Shown here piece by piece: positions 7,130 through 15,040 of a stretch of DNA of 52,867 bases (position 1 is the stretch's first letter; each line of letters begins with the position of its first letter). The translations under genes and the position numbers were made by a program. Under the pieces are notes generated by a model. That model was not told where the DNA came from and did not search any database. It saw only the letters and a list, made by a program, of their open reading frames with translations. Source of the DNA: Halobacteriovorax sp. (GTDB taxonomy: Bacteria > Bdellovibrionota > Bacteriovoracia > Bacteriovoracales > Bacteriovoracaceae). Location: the NCBI GenBank assembly GCA_002716825.1, contig PBCC01000025.1, positions 1-52,867 on the forward strand, in the 5' to 3' direction.

Positions 7130-7345
7130 CCTCTCTCCTCCTCGATGAAACTAATCCTAATAAAGGGTTTGCCCTATACTTTGCATGAATGATGCCAAGA
7201 GTCATTAAATGGGGGAGGGAGGCTATTAATAAGTAATAACAGTACTTTATGACACAATCCGGAGGGCAATCATCAGCAAGAGATTAGTGAGTTTTTGGCA
7301 GGTGTTTAATAAATAGACAGTTTTGAGCTTAGAGATCGGCATATC

Positions 7346-7380
7346 TTTACCCCCTAAGCATTTGAATTTCTTGGGGTAAA
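7346..7380. promoter_or_regulatory. Inverted repeat in the 7130-7414 intergenic region
   Basis: TTTACCCC (7346-7353) and GGGGTAAA (7373-7380) are perfect 8-base inverted arms with a 19-base spacer, 35 bases before the membrane-protein start. It could be an operator or an RNA hairpin. Apart from this I see no convincing promoter in the 285-base divergent region. Confidence 0.35.
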
Positions 7381-7414
7381 ATAAATGAAATTGTAACTAA
7401 TCCGAGGAGTCTCC

Positions 7415-8404
7415 ATGAATGGAGGTCAAAATCAGGACGAACTTTCTAAAGCTGCATCATCTTTAGTCACTCATATATCAACTTTGACTAAGCTGAAGAC
7501 GGCCGTCTTGTCGCCATTTAAGGATGATCAGGTTCAATTCAGATTGAGTATCGCTTTGAAGCTCATGGCGCTTCCTTGTATTACCTTGGCCATCGCCTTC
7601 GGTTTCTTTTGGTCATTTCTCAAAATGGATTTGTATTTCTTTGAAGCCTACAAGCTCTCAGAGGTGACCAATTTTCAAGAGACCTATTATGATTACATTC
7701 TCTCTACAGTTGTTGGGCTGACGCCGCTGCTTTTGAGTTTTGTGGCCGGTACACTGCTTCTTGGTCTTTATATCTCTAATATGGTGTTTAGACCCTTTAG
7801 AACGATTGGTCAGTACTGCGAAGATGTAGTGGAAGGCAAAGTGGCGAGTTATGACCCTGAGTTTTTCTCAGAACTTCGCCTCTTAACTAGGTTCACCGAT
7901 TATTTTTTCGGCATAGTTCAATCAATGACTAAAAATGGAAAATTAGACCAAGTCGATGTTCCTGCTAAGTACACACGTATCCATCAGCCAGTTTTTGAAA
8001 AATCTTTCTTCATCCAATTTTCTTTATTTGTATTAATAACGTCGATTGCTACTGGTATTGCGGTCTTTGCAGCAACAGTAGATATTCACGGACAGATCTT
8101 ATCATTGGCCGAGAAAACAATTCAGGTGTCTCCTGCCATCCGTCAGTTCTTAGAGCGTCAAGAAAACACTCTGTTTGAAATTATGATCGGAGTCATGGTC
8201 GCCCATATGATCTTGCATATCGCGTTTTGCTTTCATTTATATAATAAGGTTGCAGCACCAGCTTTTGGTATCTTTGCGACCTTTCGTGGATTCCTTAAAG
8301 GAAACTACGGTGCGCGGATTCATTTGATCGGGTATTACTATCTGCGTCCAGAATGTAGAAAAATTAACAGATACCTGACGTGGCTTCAAAAAAAATACAC
8401 ATAG
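7415..8404 (+). CDS. Four-TM membrane protein with two HAMP-like segments
   Basis: 329 aa. Hydrophobic segments lie at about 47-68 (LKLMALPCITLAIAFGFFW), 93-122, 198-222 (IQFSLFVLITSIATGIAVFA) and 255-280. After the second and the fourth come HAMP-like linkers: RPFRTIGQYCEDVVEGKVAS with SELRLLTRFTDYF, and a second one with FGIFATFRGFLKGNYGARI and RKINRYLTWL. The protein thus looks like a duplicated TM-TM-HAMP unit without kinase, cyclase or methyl-accepting output. GAGGAG upstream supports ATG 7415. Function unknown; perhaps an adaptor or sensor subunit. Confidence 0.8.
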   Translation: MNGGQNQDELSKAASSLVTHISTLTKLKTAVLSPFKDDQVQFRLSIALKLMALPCITLAIAFGFFWSFLKMDLYFFEAYKLSEVTNFQETYYDYILSTVVGLTPLLLSFVAGTLLLGLYISNMVFRPFRTIGQYCEDVVEGKVASYDPEFFSELRLLTRFTDYFFGIVQSMTKNGKLDQVDVPAKYTRIHQPVFEKSFFIQFSLFVLITSIATGIAVFAATVDIHGQILSLAEKTIQVSPAIRQFLERQENTLFEIMIGVMVAHMILHIAFCFHLYNKVAAPAFGIFATFRGFLKGNYGARIHLIGYYYLRPECRKINRYLTWLQKKYT

Positions 8405-8417
8405 ATTGTGCCGATAA
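8391..8417 (+). promoter_or_regulatory. Candidate sigma28 (FliA) promoter
   Basis: GCCGATAA (8410-8417) is an exact match to the sigma28 -10 consensus, with AAAA (8391-8394) 15 bases upstream in place of TAAA. It straddles the stop of the membrane-protein gene and lies 50 bases before the DsbA-like lipoprotein start. A fliA gene is present in this window. The -35 match is only partial. Confidence 0.4.
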
Positions 8418-8467
8418 AGGTTAAGATAGACAAAACTATTTGTCCCAAAGAACAAAGGATTTCTCTC

Positions 8468-9262
8468 ATGCGTTTCAAGCTCGTATCAATTATTGCACTA
8501 ACTGGCCTTCTGACTGGCTGTATGTCTGATGGTCAACTTAAAGATAAAATGGCTAAAGTTCTGGCCGAAAATCCAGAAGTATTAACTGAAGCGATTGAAA
8601 AAAATCCTGAAAAGTTTGTAACTAGTCTGCAAAAAGCCATTAAAGATTCTCAGTCTGGCATGGCCAAGCGTCGTGAAGAAGAAGAGAAAAAACAATTTGA
8701 AGAGTTTTTTGAAAATCCACTAACTCCAGAAATTACAAACGACATGGCGATGATTGGTAAAGCCGGAGCGCCTATTACTCTTGTTGAGTACAGTGACTTC
8801 GAGTGTCCATTCTGTAAGCGTGGGTACGATACTGTTAATGAACTACTCAAAAGATACGAAGGTAAGATTCAGTTTGTTTACAAGCATCTACCACTTTCAT
8901 TTCACCCAAACGCTATGCCAGCTGCTCAGTACTTCGAAGCACTTAAACTTCAAAGCGATAAGCTAGCTTTTGCTTTCCATGACAAAATCTTCGACAACCA
9001 ACCAGCTTTAAAAAATGGTATTAAGTTCTTGGATAAGATCGCTAAAGAAGTTGGCGCTAATATGACTAAACTTCACAAAGACTTTAAGAGTGAAAAAGTC
9101 ATGGCCCGTATTCAAGCTGATCTTAAAGAAGCTGAGAAGTTTGGCATTCAAGGAACTCCAGGATTTGTAATTAATGGTGTCCCTGTTAAAGGTGCTTATC
9201 CAGTTGAAGAGTTCGAAAGAATTATCGGCGAACTTAAAAAGCGCGGCAAACTAGACATCTAA
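8468..9262 (+). CDS. DsbA-like thioredoxin-fold lipoprotein
   Basis: 264 aa. Lipoprotein signal peptide MRFKLVSIIALTGLLTGC. A charged helical N-region follows (about 25-85, EEEEKKQFEEFF), then a DsbA/Thioredoxin_4 domain: TLVEYSDFECPFCKRGYDTV with CPFC active site, helical insert (FHPNAMPAAQYFEALKLQ), and GIQGTPGFVINGVPVKGAYP with the cis-Pro. Such proteins form, reduce or isomerise disulphides in the periplasm. Here the protein is membrane anchored. ATG 8468 was chosen over an upstream in-frame ATG (8408) because AAGGA precedes it by 8 bases and it starts the signal peptide. Confidence 0.9.
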   Translation: MRFKLVSIIALTGLLTGCMSDGQLKDKMAKVLAENPEVLTEAIEKNPEKFVTSLQKAIKDSQSGMAKRREEEEKKQFEEFFENPLTPEITNDMAMIGKAGAPITLVEYSDFECPFCKRGYDTVNELLKRYEGKIQFVYKHLPLSFHPNAMPAAQYFEALKLQSDKLAFAFHDKIFDNQPALKNGIKFLDKIAKEVGANMTKLHKDFKSEKVMARIQADLKEAEKFGIQGTPGFVINGVPVKGAYPVEEFERIIGELKKRGKLDI

Positions 9263-9293
9263 GACGCGTGGCCCAAAATTTTTTGAATTAACG

Positions 9294-9322
9294 AAAGCCC
9301 TTCTGAGAAGGGCTTTTTTTTT
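9294..9322 (+). terminator. Intrinsic terminator after DsbA-like gene
   Basis: AAGCCCTTC-TGA-GAAGGGCTT: a 9-bp perfect stem (9295-9303 with 9307-9315) followed by an uninterrupted T-run to 9322. Confidence 0.92.
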
Positions 9323-9398
9323 AATTAGGCCTTGTCAGGCCGTAAAAAATGCGCAACCATTCTACTTAACCATTAAACATTTTCATGGAGACACACAC

Positions 9399-9677
9399 AT
9401 GAACCGTAAAGATCTAATCGAAAGCGTACTAAGCGACAAAAGCCTTTCTCACCTAACTAAGAAAGATGCTGACAACTTTGTTGGTACTCTTATTGAAACA
9501 ATCAAAAAGACTGTTAAAAAAGGTGAAGACGTTTCACTAGTTGGTTTCGGTACTTTCACAAAAGCTAAGCGTGCAGCACGTATGGGCGTTAACCCGGCAA
9601 CTGGCGAGAAAATCAAAATCAAAGCTAAGACTTTGCCAAAGTTCCGCCCAGGGAAGGCTTGGAAAGAATTAATGTAA
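9399..9677 (+). CDS. HU/IHF-family nucleoid DNA-binding protein
   Basis: 92 aa, the usual HU length. The N-terminal helices (MNRKDLIESVLSDKSLSHLT, AIDNFVG-type helix DADNFVGTLIETIKK) are followed by VSLVGFGTFTKAKRAAR, the beta-arm (GVNPATGEKIKIKAK) and the C-terminal FRPGKAWKELM, as in HU/IHF. It bends and compacts DNA. Codon use is strongly biased, with a good GGAG site 8 bases before ATG, consistent with high expression. It is a single gene with its own terminator; whether it is HU alpha/beta or IHF-like cannot be told from motifs alone. Confidence 0.95.
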   Translation: MNRKDLIESVLSDKSLSHLTKKDADNFVGTLIETIKKTVKKGEDVSLVGFGTFTKAKRAARMGVNPATGEKIKIKAKTLPKFRPGKAWKELM

Positions 9678-9684
9678 TTCTTAA

Positions 9685-9733
9685 CCATCAAGGATGATGG
9701 GTGAAGCCTCGGCCTTTGGTCGGGGCTTTTTTT
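9685..9733 (+). terminator. Double-hairpin terminator after HU gene
   Basis: CCATCA-agga-TGATGG (9685-9700) precedes an 11-bp stem AAGCCTCGGCC (9704-9714) with GGTCGGGGCTT (9718-9728, two G-T pairs), followed by a T-run to 9733. Confidence 0.88.
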
Positions 9734-9858
9734 ATTTAAATACCCGACTAAATGGTGCCAAAGTGTCCATAAATTGACGGTAAGCATTTGTCAGGTGGTA
9801 GAAAGTGCCGTTAATTCAAAATAAATCGGAAAGAATTGCCACTAAAGCTTCCACCCCC

Positions 9859-9887
9859 TTGAAGGCGCTGCATATGGAATGTATAAT
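9859..9887 (+). promoter_or_regulatory. Sigma70-type promoter of the flagellar export operon
   Basis: TTGAAG (9859-9864), 17-base spacer, TATAAT (9882-9887), 65 bases upstream of fliL. It is the best promoter match in this intergenic region and the only obvious one before the long fliL-to-fliA gene series. Confidence 0.7.
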
Positions 9888-9952
9888 TTTTGACGTAGGG
9901 GCGGAAAAAAAATCTCTACAGCCTTTTAACCAACCATGGATGGTGGAATAGT

Positions 9953-10492
9953 ATGGCAGAAGCCGAAGAACTCGCAGGAACCTCCTCGGGTCAATCATCA
10001 AAGAATCCCTTATTAACCATTTTGGTTTTGTTAAATACATTATTGGTATTAGCTGTTGGCTATTTTCAGTGGCAATCACATGAAAAGTTTGCGAACACTC
10101 CTAATGTTCAAGACATCGTTTCTGCTGAAATGAAAAAAGCGATGGGCACTGAGGAAGGACAACTTCAAGGCAAAGCAATTGAAGAAGACGGTATCTTATT
10201 TCCGCTCGATGGCTTTACCGCCAATCTAGCGCAAGGGGATGGGCCTCGTCGTTTTGTGCGACTGAATGCCGTATTAAAGTTTAGCAAAGACTCGAGTGAA
10301 AAAGAGTTTCAAGCGAGAAAGCCGCAAATTCGCGACACTATTATTAGTACGCTGAATTCAAAGCGCCCTGAAGATTTATTACAACTTGAAGGCAAGTCCT
10401 TCTTGAAAGAAGAAATACGTAGTGCGATCAATGCCTTTTTGGTTGATGGTCGTGTGATTGATGTTTTTTACGTCAATTTTCAAATTAATTAA
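9953..10492 (+). CDS. fliL: Flagellar basal-body protein FliL
   Basis: 179 aa. A short cytoplasmic N-terminus, one TM helix at about 19-38 (NPLLTILVLLNTLLVLAVGY), a charged linker and the periplasmic FliL domain (FPLDGFTANLAQGD, RFVRLNAVLKFS, RDTIISTLNSKRPEDLLQLE, LKEEIRSAINAFL). FliL surrounds the stator in the inner membrane and supports motor torque. It is the first gene of the flagellar operon, as in many bacteria, and is followed by fliM 53 bases later. GGTGG precedes ATG 9953. Confidence 0.93.
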   Translation: MAEAEELAGTSSGQSSKNPLLTILVLLNTLLVLAVGYFQWQSHEKFANTPNVQDIVSAEMKKAMGTEEGQLQGKAIEEDGILFPLDGFTANLAQGDGPRRFVRLNAVLKFSKDSSEKEFQARKPQIRDTIISTLNSKRPEDLLQLEGKSFLKEEIRSAINAFLVDGRVIDVFYVNFQIN

Positions 10493-10545
10493 GCCCTAGT
10501 CTCAGGAAGAGGCAGGGTGGCTTGAGATCCCAGGAGGGGATGAGT

Positions 10546-11547
10546 ATGGCCCAAGTACTAAGTCAAGACGAAGTCGACGCTCTATTGAATGCCGTTAATG
10601 ACGGTGATGCTGATGATCTACTCGATGAGGGTGGTTCAGGCGGATTTGGCGCTGATGATGAAGATGACAATATACAAACCTACGATCTCACTAATCAAGA
10701 CCGAGTTATTCGTGGTCGAATGCCGATTCTTGAAATCATCTATGAGCGCTTCATTAGAAGCTTCAGGGTTTCGCTTTCAAACTCACTGAGAAAGATTTCA
10801 ACCATCTCAATGATTTCAACTGATCTTTTGAAGTTTGGTGAGTTTGTAAACACGCTTCCGATTCCAAGTTGTATGTGCATCATGCGCTTTAACGAGCTCA
10901 GAGGCCCAGCACTACTTGTTTTTGAAAGTAAGCTTGCCTACGCCATTATCGATTCATATTTTGGTGGAACAGATCGACCCTTCACAAAGATTGAAGGAAA
11001 AGAATTTACACAGATTGAACTTTCTTTCATGAAGAAAGTTATGGATATGGCGATTTCAGATCTTGAAGAGTCATGGGCTCCGGTTCATAGAATTGATGCT
11101 CAATATCTTCGTACAGAGATCAACCCACAGTTTGTTGGTGTTGTACCTCCATCAGATGTGATTATCGCTACAACATTAGAAGTTGAATTTGAAAGCGCCT
11201 CAGGAACAATCATGATCGTTGTTCCATACTCGACGATTGAACCAATTAAGCAAAAGCTTTCAAGCAGCTTCCAAACTGATAACGATATGGCCGATAGCAT
11301 TTGGACTAAGGCCATGAATGAGCACATTAAAGATGCGCAGGCGACTCTGGTTGTAAAACTAGGTGAAGCTGAAATGACTGTCGGCGATCTGGTGACTCTT
11401 GAGAAAGGGGACATCATTCCTCTTAATCAAGAAGCTTCTGGTGAAGTGACGTTGGCAGTTGAAGGCGTAGAAAAAATGAAATGTTTAATCGGGGTGCATA
11501 AAGGCAACCGCGCAGTACAAGTAACAAAACTACTCGGTAGAGACTGA
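10546..11547 (+). CDS. fliM: Flagellar motor switch protein FliM
   Basis: 333 aa. The N-terminal CheY-P-binding peptide is LSQDEVDALLNAV, followed by an acidic linker, the CheC-like middle domain (about 55-245; FIRSFRVSLSNSLRK, LNELRGPALLVFESKLAYAI-type region, YFGGTDRPF) and the C-terminal FliN-like SpoA domain (about 255-330; TLVVKLGEAEMTVGDLVTLE). It forms the C-ring and controls rotation direction. ATG 10546 is preferred: the AGGAGG at 10532-10537 is 8 bases away, but only 2 from ATG 10540. Confidence 0.97.
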   Translation: MAQVLSQDEVDALLNAVNDGDADDLLDEGGSGGFGADDEDDNIQTYDLTNQDRVIRGRMPILEIIYERFIRSFRVSLSNSLRKISTISMISTDLLKFGEFVNTLPIPSCMCIMRFNELRGPALLVFESKLAYAIIDSYFGGTDRPFTKIEGKEFTQIELSFMKKVMDMAISDLEESWAPVHRIDAQYLRTEINPQFVGVVPPSDVIIATTLEVEFESASGTIMIVVPYSTIEPIKQKLSSSFQTDNDMADSIWTKAMNEHIKDAQATLVVKLGEAEMTVGDLVTLEKGDIIPLNQEASGEVTLAVEGVEKMKCLIGVHKGNRAVQVTKLLGRD

Positions 11548-11559
11548 TAAGGGGATCAT

Positions 11560-11958
11560 ATGGAGAACGAAGTGGGTCAAAATTCAAATGAAGGAAAAAA
11601 ACCAGGACTACGCGCCATTGATGATCTAGAGCGTGTACAAGTTCAAGAGATTGCCGACGAAATTCGCGCCGGCGATGATGCTCTTAACAAGTTAAAAGTT
11701 CAAAATTTAGATTTCATCCTCGATATTCCACTTAAGGTGACTGTCGAGCTTGGAAGAACATCGATCATTATTAAAGATCTTCTTCAGCTTGGACAGGGTT
11801 CTGTTCTTGAGTTGGATAAGCTTGCTGGTGAGCCGCTTGAAATTCTTGTGAATGGAAAGCTTGTCGCTAAAGGCGAAGTTGTTGTTGTTAACGAAAAATT
11901 CGGTATTCGTTTAACAGACATCATTAGCCCAATCGAGCGCATTGAAACTTTGAAGTAA
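11560..11958 (+). CDS. fliN: Flagellar motor switch protein FliN
   Basis: 132 aa. A polar N-terminal extension (about 1-50, [13 protein letters not shown]) precedes the SpoA domain: [67 protein letters not shown]. This is the canonical FliN core forming the base of the C-ring and docking FliH/export cargo. It starts 12 bases after fliM with GGGG upstream. Confidence 0.97.
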   Translation: MENEVGQNSNEGKKPGLRAIDDLERVQVQEIADEIRAGDDALNKLKVQNLDFILDIPLKVTVELGRTSIIIKDLLQLGQGSVLELDKLAGEPLEILVNGKLVAKGEVVVVNEKFGIRLTDIISPIERIETLK

Positions 11959-11982
11959 GTCCCAAAAGGGAAAGGATAACGC

Positions 11983-13143
11983 ATGAAAGCTCTTAGCTTA
12001 ACACTGACAATGATTTTGACTCTTCCATTCATGGCCTTGGCCGAGACTGGTAAGACGAAAATTGAAGATATCGCCTACAAAGCGCAGTCTCAAGGATCAC
12101 GCGGAAGTGTTGTCATTAGACTGGCGTCACCAATTAATGAAATTCCAGAACTGACGATTAAAGACAATATGGTTCAAGTCTCAGTTCCTGGAACATTTGT
12201 ATGGCCGAAAATTGAAAAGAACGTTTCGGTTGGAAGTGCAGATGCAACATTGATGGCTTATCAGTTTAATAAAGACTTAGTTAGAGTTAGGGCCATGCTA
12301 CCATTCTCACTTGAAGGTCGTGAAAAACAAGTTAGCCTTGTTGTCGGTGATAACTCAGTAGAGCTAACCTTCCCTGTAGAGCAATCGAGAAAGACAGCTT
12401 CGGCGCCAGCACCAGCGGTAAAAACAAAAAAATCTCCTGATGCTGCATACGATACAAAATATTTAGAGAAGCTTCTGTCTGATAAAGAGCTTCGCGCTAT
12501 GGCAGAGCAGGCGAATTCTAAAGCTGAACCAACTGCAGTGGCACCAAAAGCGGTGCAAACTGACAGTAAAAAGCAACAAGATGAAGTCAATGTGACCCTC
12601 TCTGCTCCTGAGCGTGAAGCCAACGCCCCGTTTTCAGTTGCTAACTACCTTGGCAAGTTTGTTGCTTTCTTAGGCATAGTACTACTGGTGTTTTACGCCG
12701 CCGCTAGCCTTATGAAGAAGGGTGTTTTGAAAAAAGGTAAACTAGGATTTTTAAACTCAACAAAGTCAGTAGAAGTTCTTTCAACAACTTTTATTGGTCC
12801 AAAAAGAAGTGTTCTTACAATTCGCGCTCATGATCAAGTCTTCTTGGTTGGATCGTCTGAATCAGGTCTGCAATTGATCTCAGAAATTAACAATCCAGTT
12901 GGAATGATGAAAGAGGGTGAGAGAAAGCTTGCCGGTGATAATTTTGATACGACTCTTCAAAAGTCTCCAGAGAAAGAATTTCGCTTGAAAGAGACGGCGC
13001 AAGCAAATCGTGAAGCAGCAGCGACTAGCGAAATTGGCCTTGATAGTTTCTTGGACAGTAAAGCAACAAGCAAAGTTAAAGATAAGGTTAGATTTTCTGA
13101 CCAAATTAAAAGCAAAGTAAAAAACTTAAAGCCACTCCAGTAG
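11983..13143 (+). CDS. fliO: FliO-like export protein with N-terminal AMIN-like domain
   Basis: 386 aa, far longer than typical FliO (~100-150 aa). The signal peptide is about residues 1-20 (LTMILTLPFMALAE). Residues 25-130 form a beta-rich domain (GSVVIRLASPINEIPELTIK, VSVPGTFVWPKI, VRVRAMLPFSLEG) resembling AMIN domains that bind peptidoglycan. A Ala/Lys-rich linker follows, then a TM at about 218-240 (FVAFLGIVLLVFYAAASLM), and the cytoplasmic FliO domain (VEVLSTTFIGPKRSVLTIRA, HDQVFLVGSSESGLQLI). Position between fliN and fliP confirms identity. FliO helps assemble the FliP/Q/R export gate. Confidence 0.85.
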   Translation: MKALSLTLTMILTLPFMALAETGKTKIEDIAYKAQSQGSRGSVVIRLASPINEIPELTIKDNMVQVSVPGTFVWPKIEKNVSVGSADATLMAYQFNKDLVRVRAMLPFSLEGREKQVSLVVGDNSVELTFPVEQSRKTASAPAPAVKTKKSPDAAYDTKYLEKLLSDKELRAMAEQANSKAEPTAVAPKAVQTDSKKQQDEVNVTLSAPEREANAPFSVANYLGKFVAFLGIVLLVFYAAASLMKKGVLKKGKLGFLNSTKSVEVLSTTFIGPKRSVLTIRAHDQVFLVGSSESGLQLISEINNPVGMMKEGERKLAGDNFDTTLQKSPEKEFRLKETAQANREAAATSEIGLDSFLDSKATSKVKDKVRFSDQIKSKVKNLKPLQ

Positions 13144-13153
13144 GGAGAGGCTT

Positions 13154-13930
13154 ATGGGAAAGGATACCCGTGTGACGACTAAAGCAGGAAGCTTAGCCAA
13201 ATTCACAACCCTCCTAGTAACTATCTTGGGAGGATTTTTTGCATTCAGTGCACAGGCACAAACAAACCTTCCGGGAATAGCGGTAAACTTCGGTCAGGGA
13301 GCTGATCTTGTTGATACGCTAGAAGTACTTGGTTTGTTTACAGTCTTAACACTTGCTCCAGCAGTGTTAATCTTATGTACATGTTTTACTCGTATCATAG
13401 TCGTACTCTCTTTTATGAGACAGGCCATTGGTACACAAAACTTGCCACCAAACCAACTCTTGATTGGCTTTGCACTTTTTCTTTCAATCTTTGTGATGCA
13501 ACCAACTGGAAAGCTAATCTGGGAACAAGCGGTTAATCCGTACATGGAAAGAAAGATTTCGACTGCAGTGGCAGTTGATCGTATTGAAATCGGTCTGCGC
13601 GGTTTTATGAATAAGCAGACGAGAAAAGCTGATATTCAATTATTCTATGATGTAACTGGTGAACCTGCGGCCAACTCTATTGATGAAGTGCCTATTCATT
13701 ACTTGATTCCAGCCTTTATTATTAGTGAACTTAAGACGGCCTTTCAAATTGGCTTCTTACTCTATATTCCATTTTTAATTTTAGACATGGTTGTGGCTTC
13801 AGTGCTTATGGCCATGGGGATGATGATGTTACCTCCGGTGGTGGTATCGCTTCCTTTCAAACTTTTACTATTTGTCTTGGTCGACGGATGGCAGCTTGTA
13901 ACAGGCTCTATTCTTCGCTCATTTCACTAA
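13154..13930 (+). CDS. fliP: Flagellar export gate protein FliP
   Basis: 258 aa. Signal peptide about 1-35 ending FSAQAQ, then TM segments: LEVLGLFTVLTLAPAVLILC and FTRIIVVLSFMRQAIGTQ (family signature), LLIGFALFLSIFVMQPT, the LIPAFIISELKTAFQIGFLLYI... region and MVVASVLMAMGMMMLPPVVV. It forms the FliP5Q4R1 export gate pore. GGGAGAGG precedes ATG 13154. fliQ starts 10 bases downstream. Confidence 0.97.
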   Translation: MGKDTRVTTKAGSLAKFTTLLVTILGGFFAFSAQAQTNLPGIAVNFGQGADLVDTLEVLGLFTVLTLAPAVLILCTCFTRIIVVLSFMRQAIGTQNLPPNQLLIGFALFLSIFVMQPTGKLIWEQAVNPYMERKISTAVAVDRIEIGLRGFMNKQTRKADIQLFYDVTGEPAANSIDEVPIHYLIPAFIISELKTAFQIGFLLYIPFLILDMVVASVLMAMGMMMLPPVVVSLPFKLLLFVLVDGWQLVTGSILRSFH

Positions 13931-13940
13931 GGGGTAGTCC

Positions 13941-14219
13941 GTGGGATTTGACGCTTTTACCGAAGTATCTAACCAGGCCATTAAGGTTACCCTTTATATC
14001 GCTTCGCCAATGCTCATCGGTGCATTGCTGATTGGTATCATGGTCTCGATCTTTCAAGCCGTGACTCAGATCAACGAGCAAACACTTTCTTTCATTCCAA
14101 AGATTGTGGTGATTGTTGGGGCTTTAGTTATTTTCGCTCCTTGGATGAGTGAAACACTAACAAGTTTTACACGAGACTTGATTGTGAATATTCCTTCGAT
14201 GGTTGCCATCGGAAACTAG
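13941..14219 (+). CDS. fliQ: Flagellar export gate protein FliQ
   Basis: 92 aa, two TM helices (about 15-40, ALLIGIMVSIFQAVTQINEQ; and 50-75, IPKIVVIVGALVIFAPWM). The motif FQAVTQINEQTLSFIPK is diagnostic of FliQ. GTG start with AGGGG upstream. Confidence 0.96.
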   Translation: MGFDAFTEVSNQAIKVTLYIASPMLIGALLIGIMVSIFQAVTQINEQTLSFIPKIVVIVGALVIFAPWMSETLTSFTRDLIVNIPSMVAIGN

Positions 14220-14242
14220 ACTCTTAAAGGAGGACTCGAAAC

Positions 14243-15022
14243 GTGCTTAATATCACAGTGACCGACATGCAGGTTCTTGTGGCGTTCTGGCTGACTTTTA
14301 GTCGCTGGCTCGGAGTAATGTTTCAAATTCCTCTCTTTGATAACTTGTCAGTTCCTACATTAGTTAAAGTTCTTGGCACGCTTGTTATCACTTATGCATT
14401 CTTCCCATTCGTTGAGCAGCAAGTTCTTCAAGATGTGAGAACTTATGGACCAGATGCTTTTTGGTGGCTGACGGCTTTTCATGCAGGTGTTGGATTGGTT
14501 ATTGGCTACTTTGTTAAAAGTATCATGCTGCTTTTCACTGCTGCCGGCAGCATGATTACCCAACAAGTTGGATTCTCTGCCATTCAGTATTTTGATCCTC
14601 AAAGTGGTGGGCAAGCTGGCCCATTCGAAAAGCTTATTCAGTGGACCATTCTTATTATGGTCGTGACTTCAGGTGCACTTCTTCCGATGTTTAAAGGCAT
14701 TACTCAAACTTTTTTTACAATTCATGCTTCTTCAATTGGAAATTTAGCTAACTCGCCTGAGTTCTTCATTCACTTTTTTAAGTCACTTTTTATGGGAGCA
14801 CTTTTATTGTCGGCTCCTTTGATTTTTATGAATCTTCTTATTAACACCATTCTTGGAATTGTTTCACGTGCAGTACCTCAGATGAATATCATCATGGTCA
14901 GCTTTGTAGTGAATATTGGAATGGGATTATTGGTTTTTGCCGCTACTTCGGATGAATTCTTCCAAGTAGGTTTTAAGTTTTATACAGAAAGACTGGGCGA
15001 TTGGTTCCAGTTTGTTAGCTAG
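14243..15022 (+). CDS. fliR: Flagellar export gate protein FliR
   Basis: 259 aa with several TM helices. Features: FWLTFSRWLGVMFQIPLFD, the conserved middle QQVGFSAIQYFDPQSGGQAG segment, and MNIIMVSFVVNIGMGLLVF near the C-terminus. It is the single-copy subunit of the export gate. GTG start with AAAGGAGG upstream (spacing 8), a strong site. Confidence 0.96.
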   Translation: MLNITVTDMQVLVAFWLTFSRWLGVMFQIPLFDNLSVPTLVKVLGTLVITYAFFPFVEQQVLQDVRTYGPDAFWWLTAFHAGVGLVIGYFVKSIMLLFTAAGSMITQQVGFSAIQYFDPQSGGQAGPFEKLIQWTILIMVVTSGALLPMFKGITQTFFTIHASSIGNLANSPEFFIHFFKSLFMGALLLSAPLIFMNLLINTILGIVSRAVPQMNIIMVSFVVNIGMGLLVFAATSDEFFQVGFKFYTERLGDWFQFVS

Positions 15023-15040
15023 TAAAGGATAGGGGAAAGC

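Noticed and set aside
12261..12623. Antisense frame over fliO
   Set aside because: Ser/Ala-rich shadow of the linker codons, without start signals.
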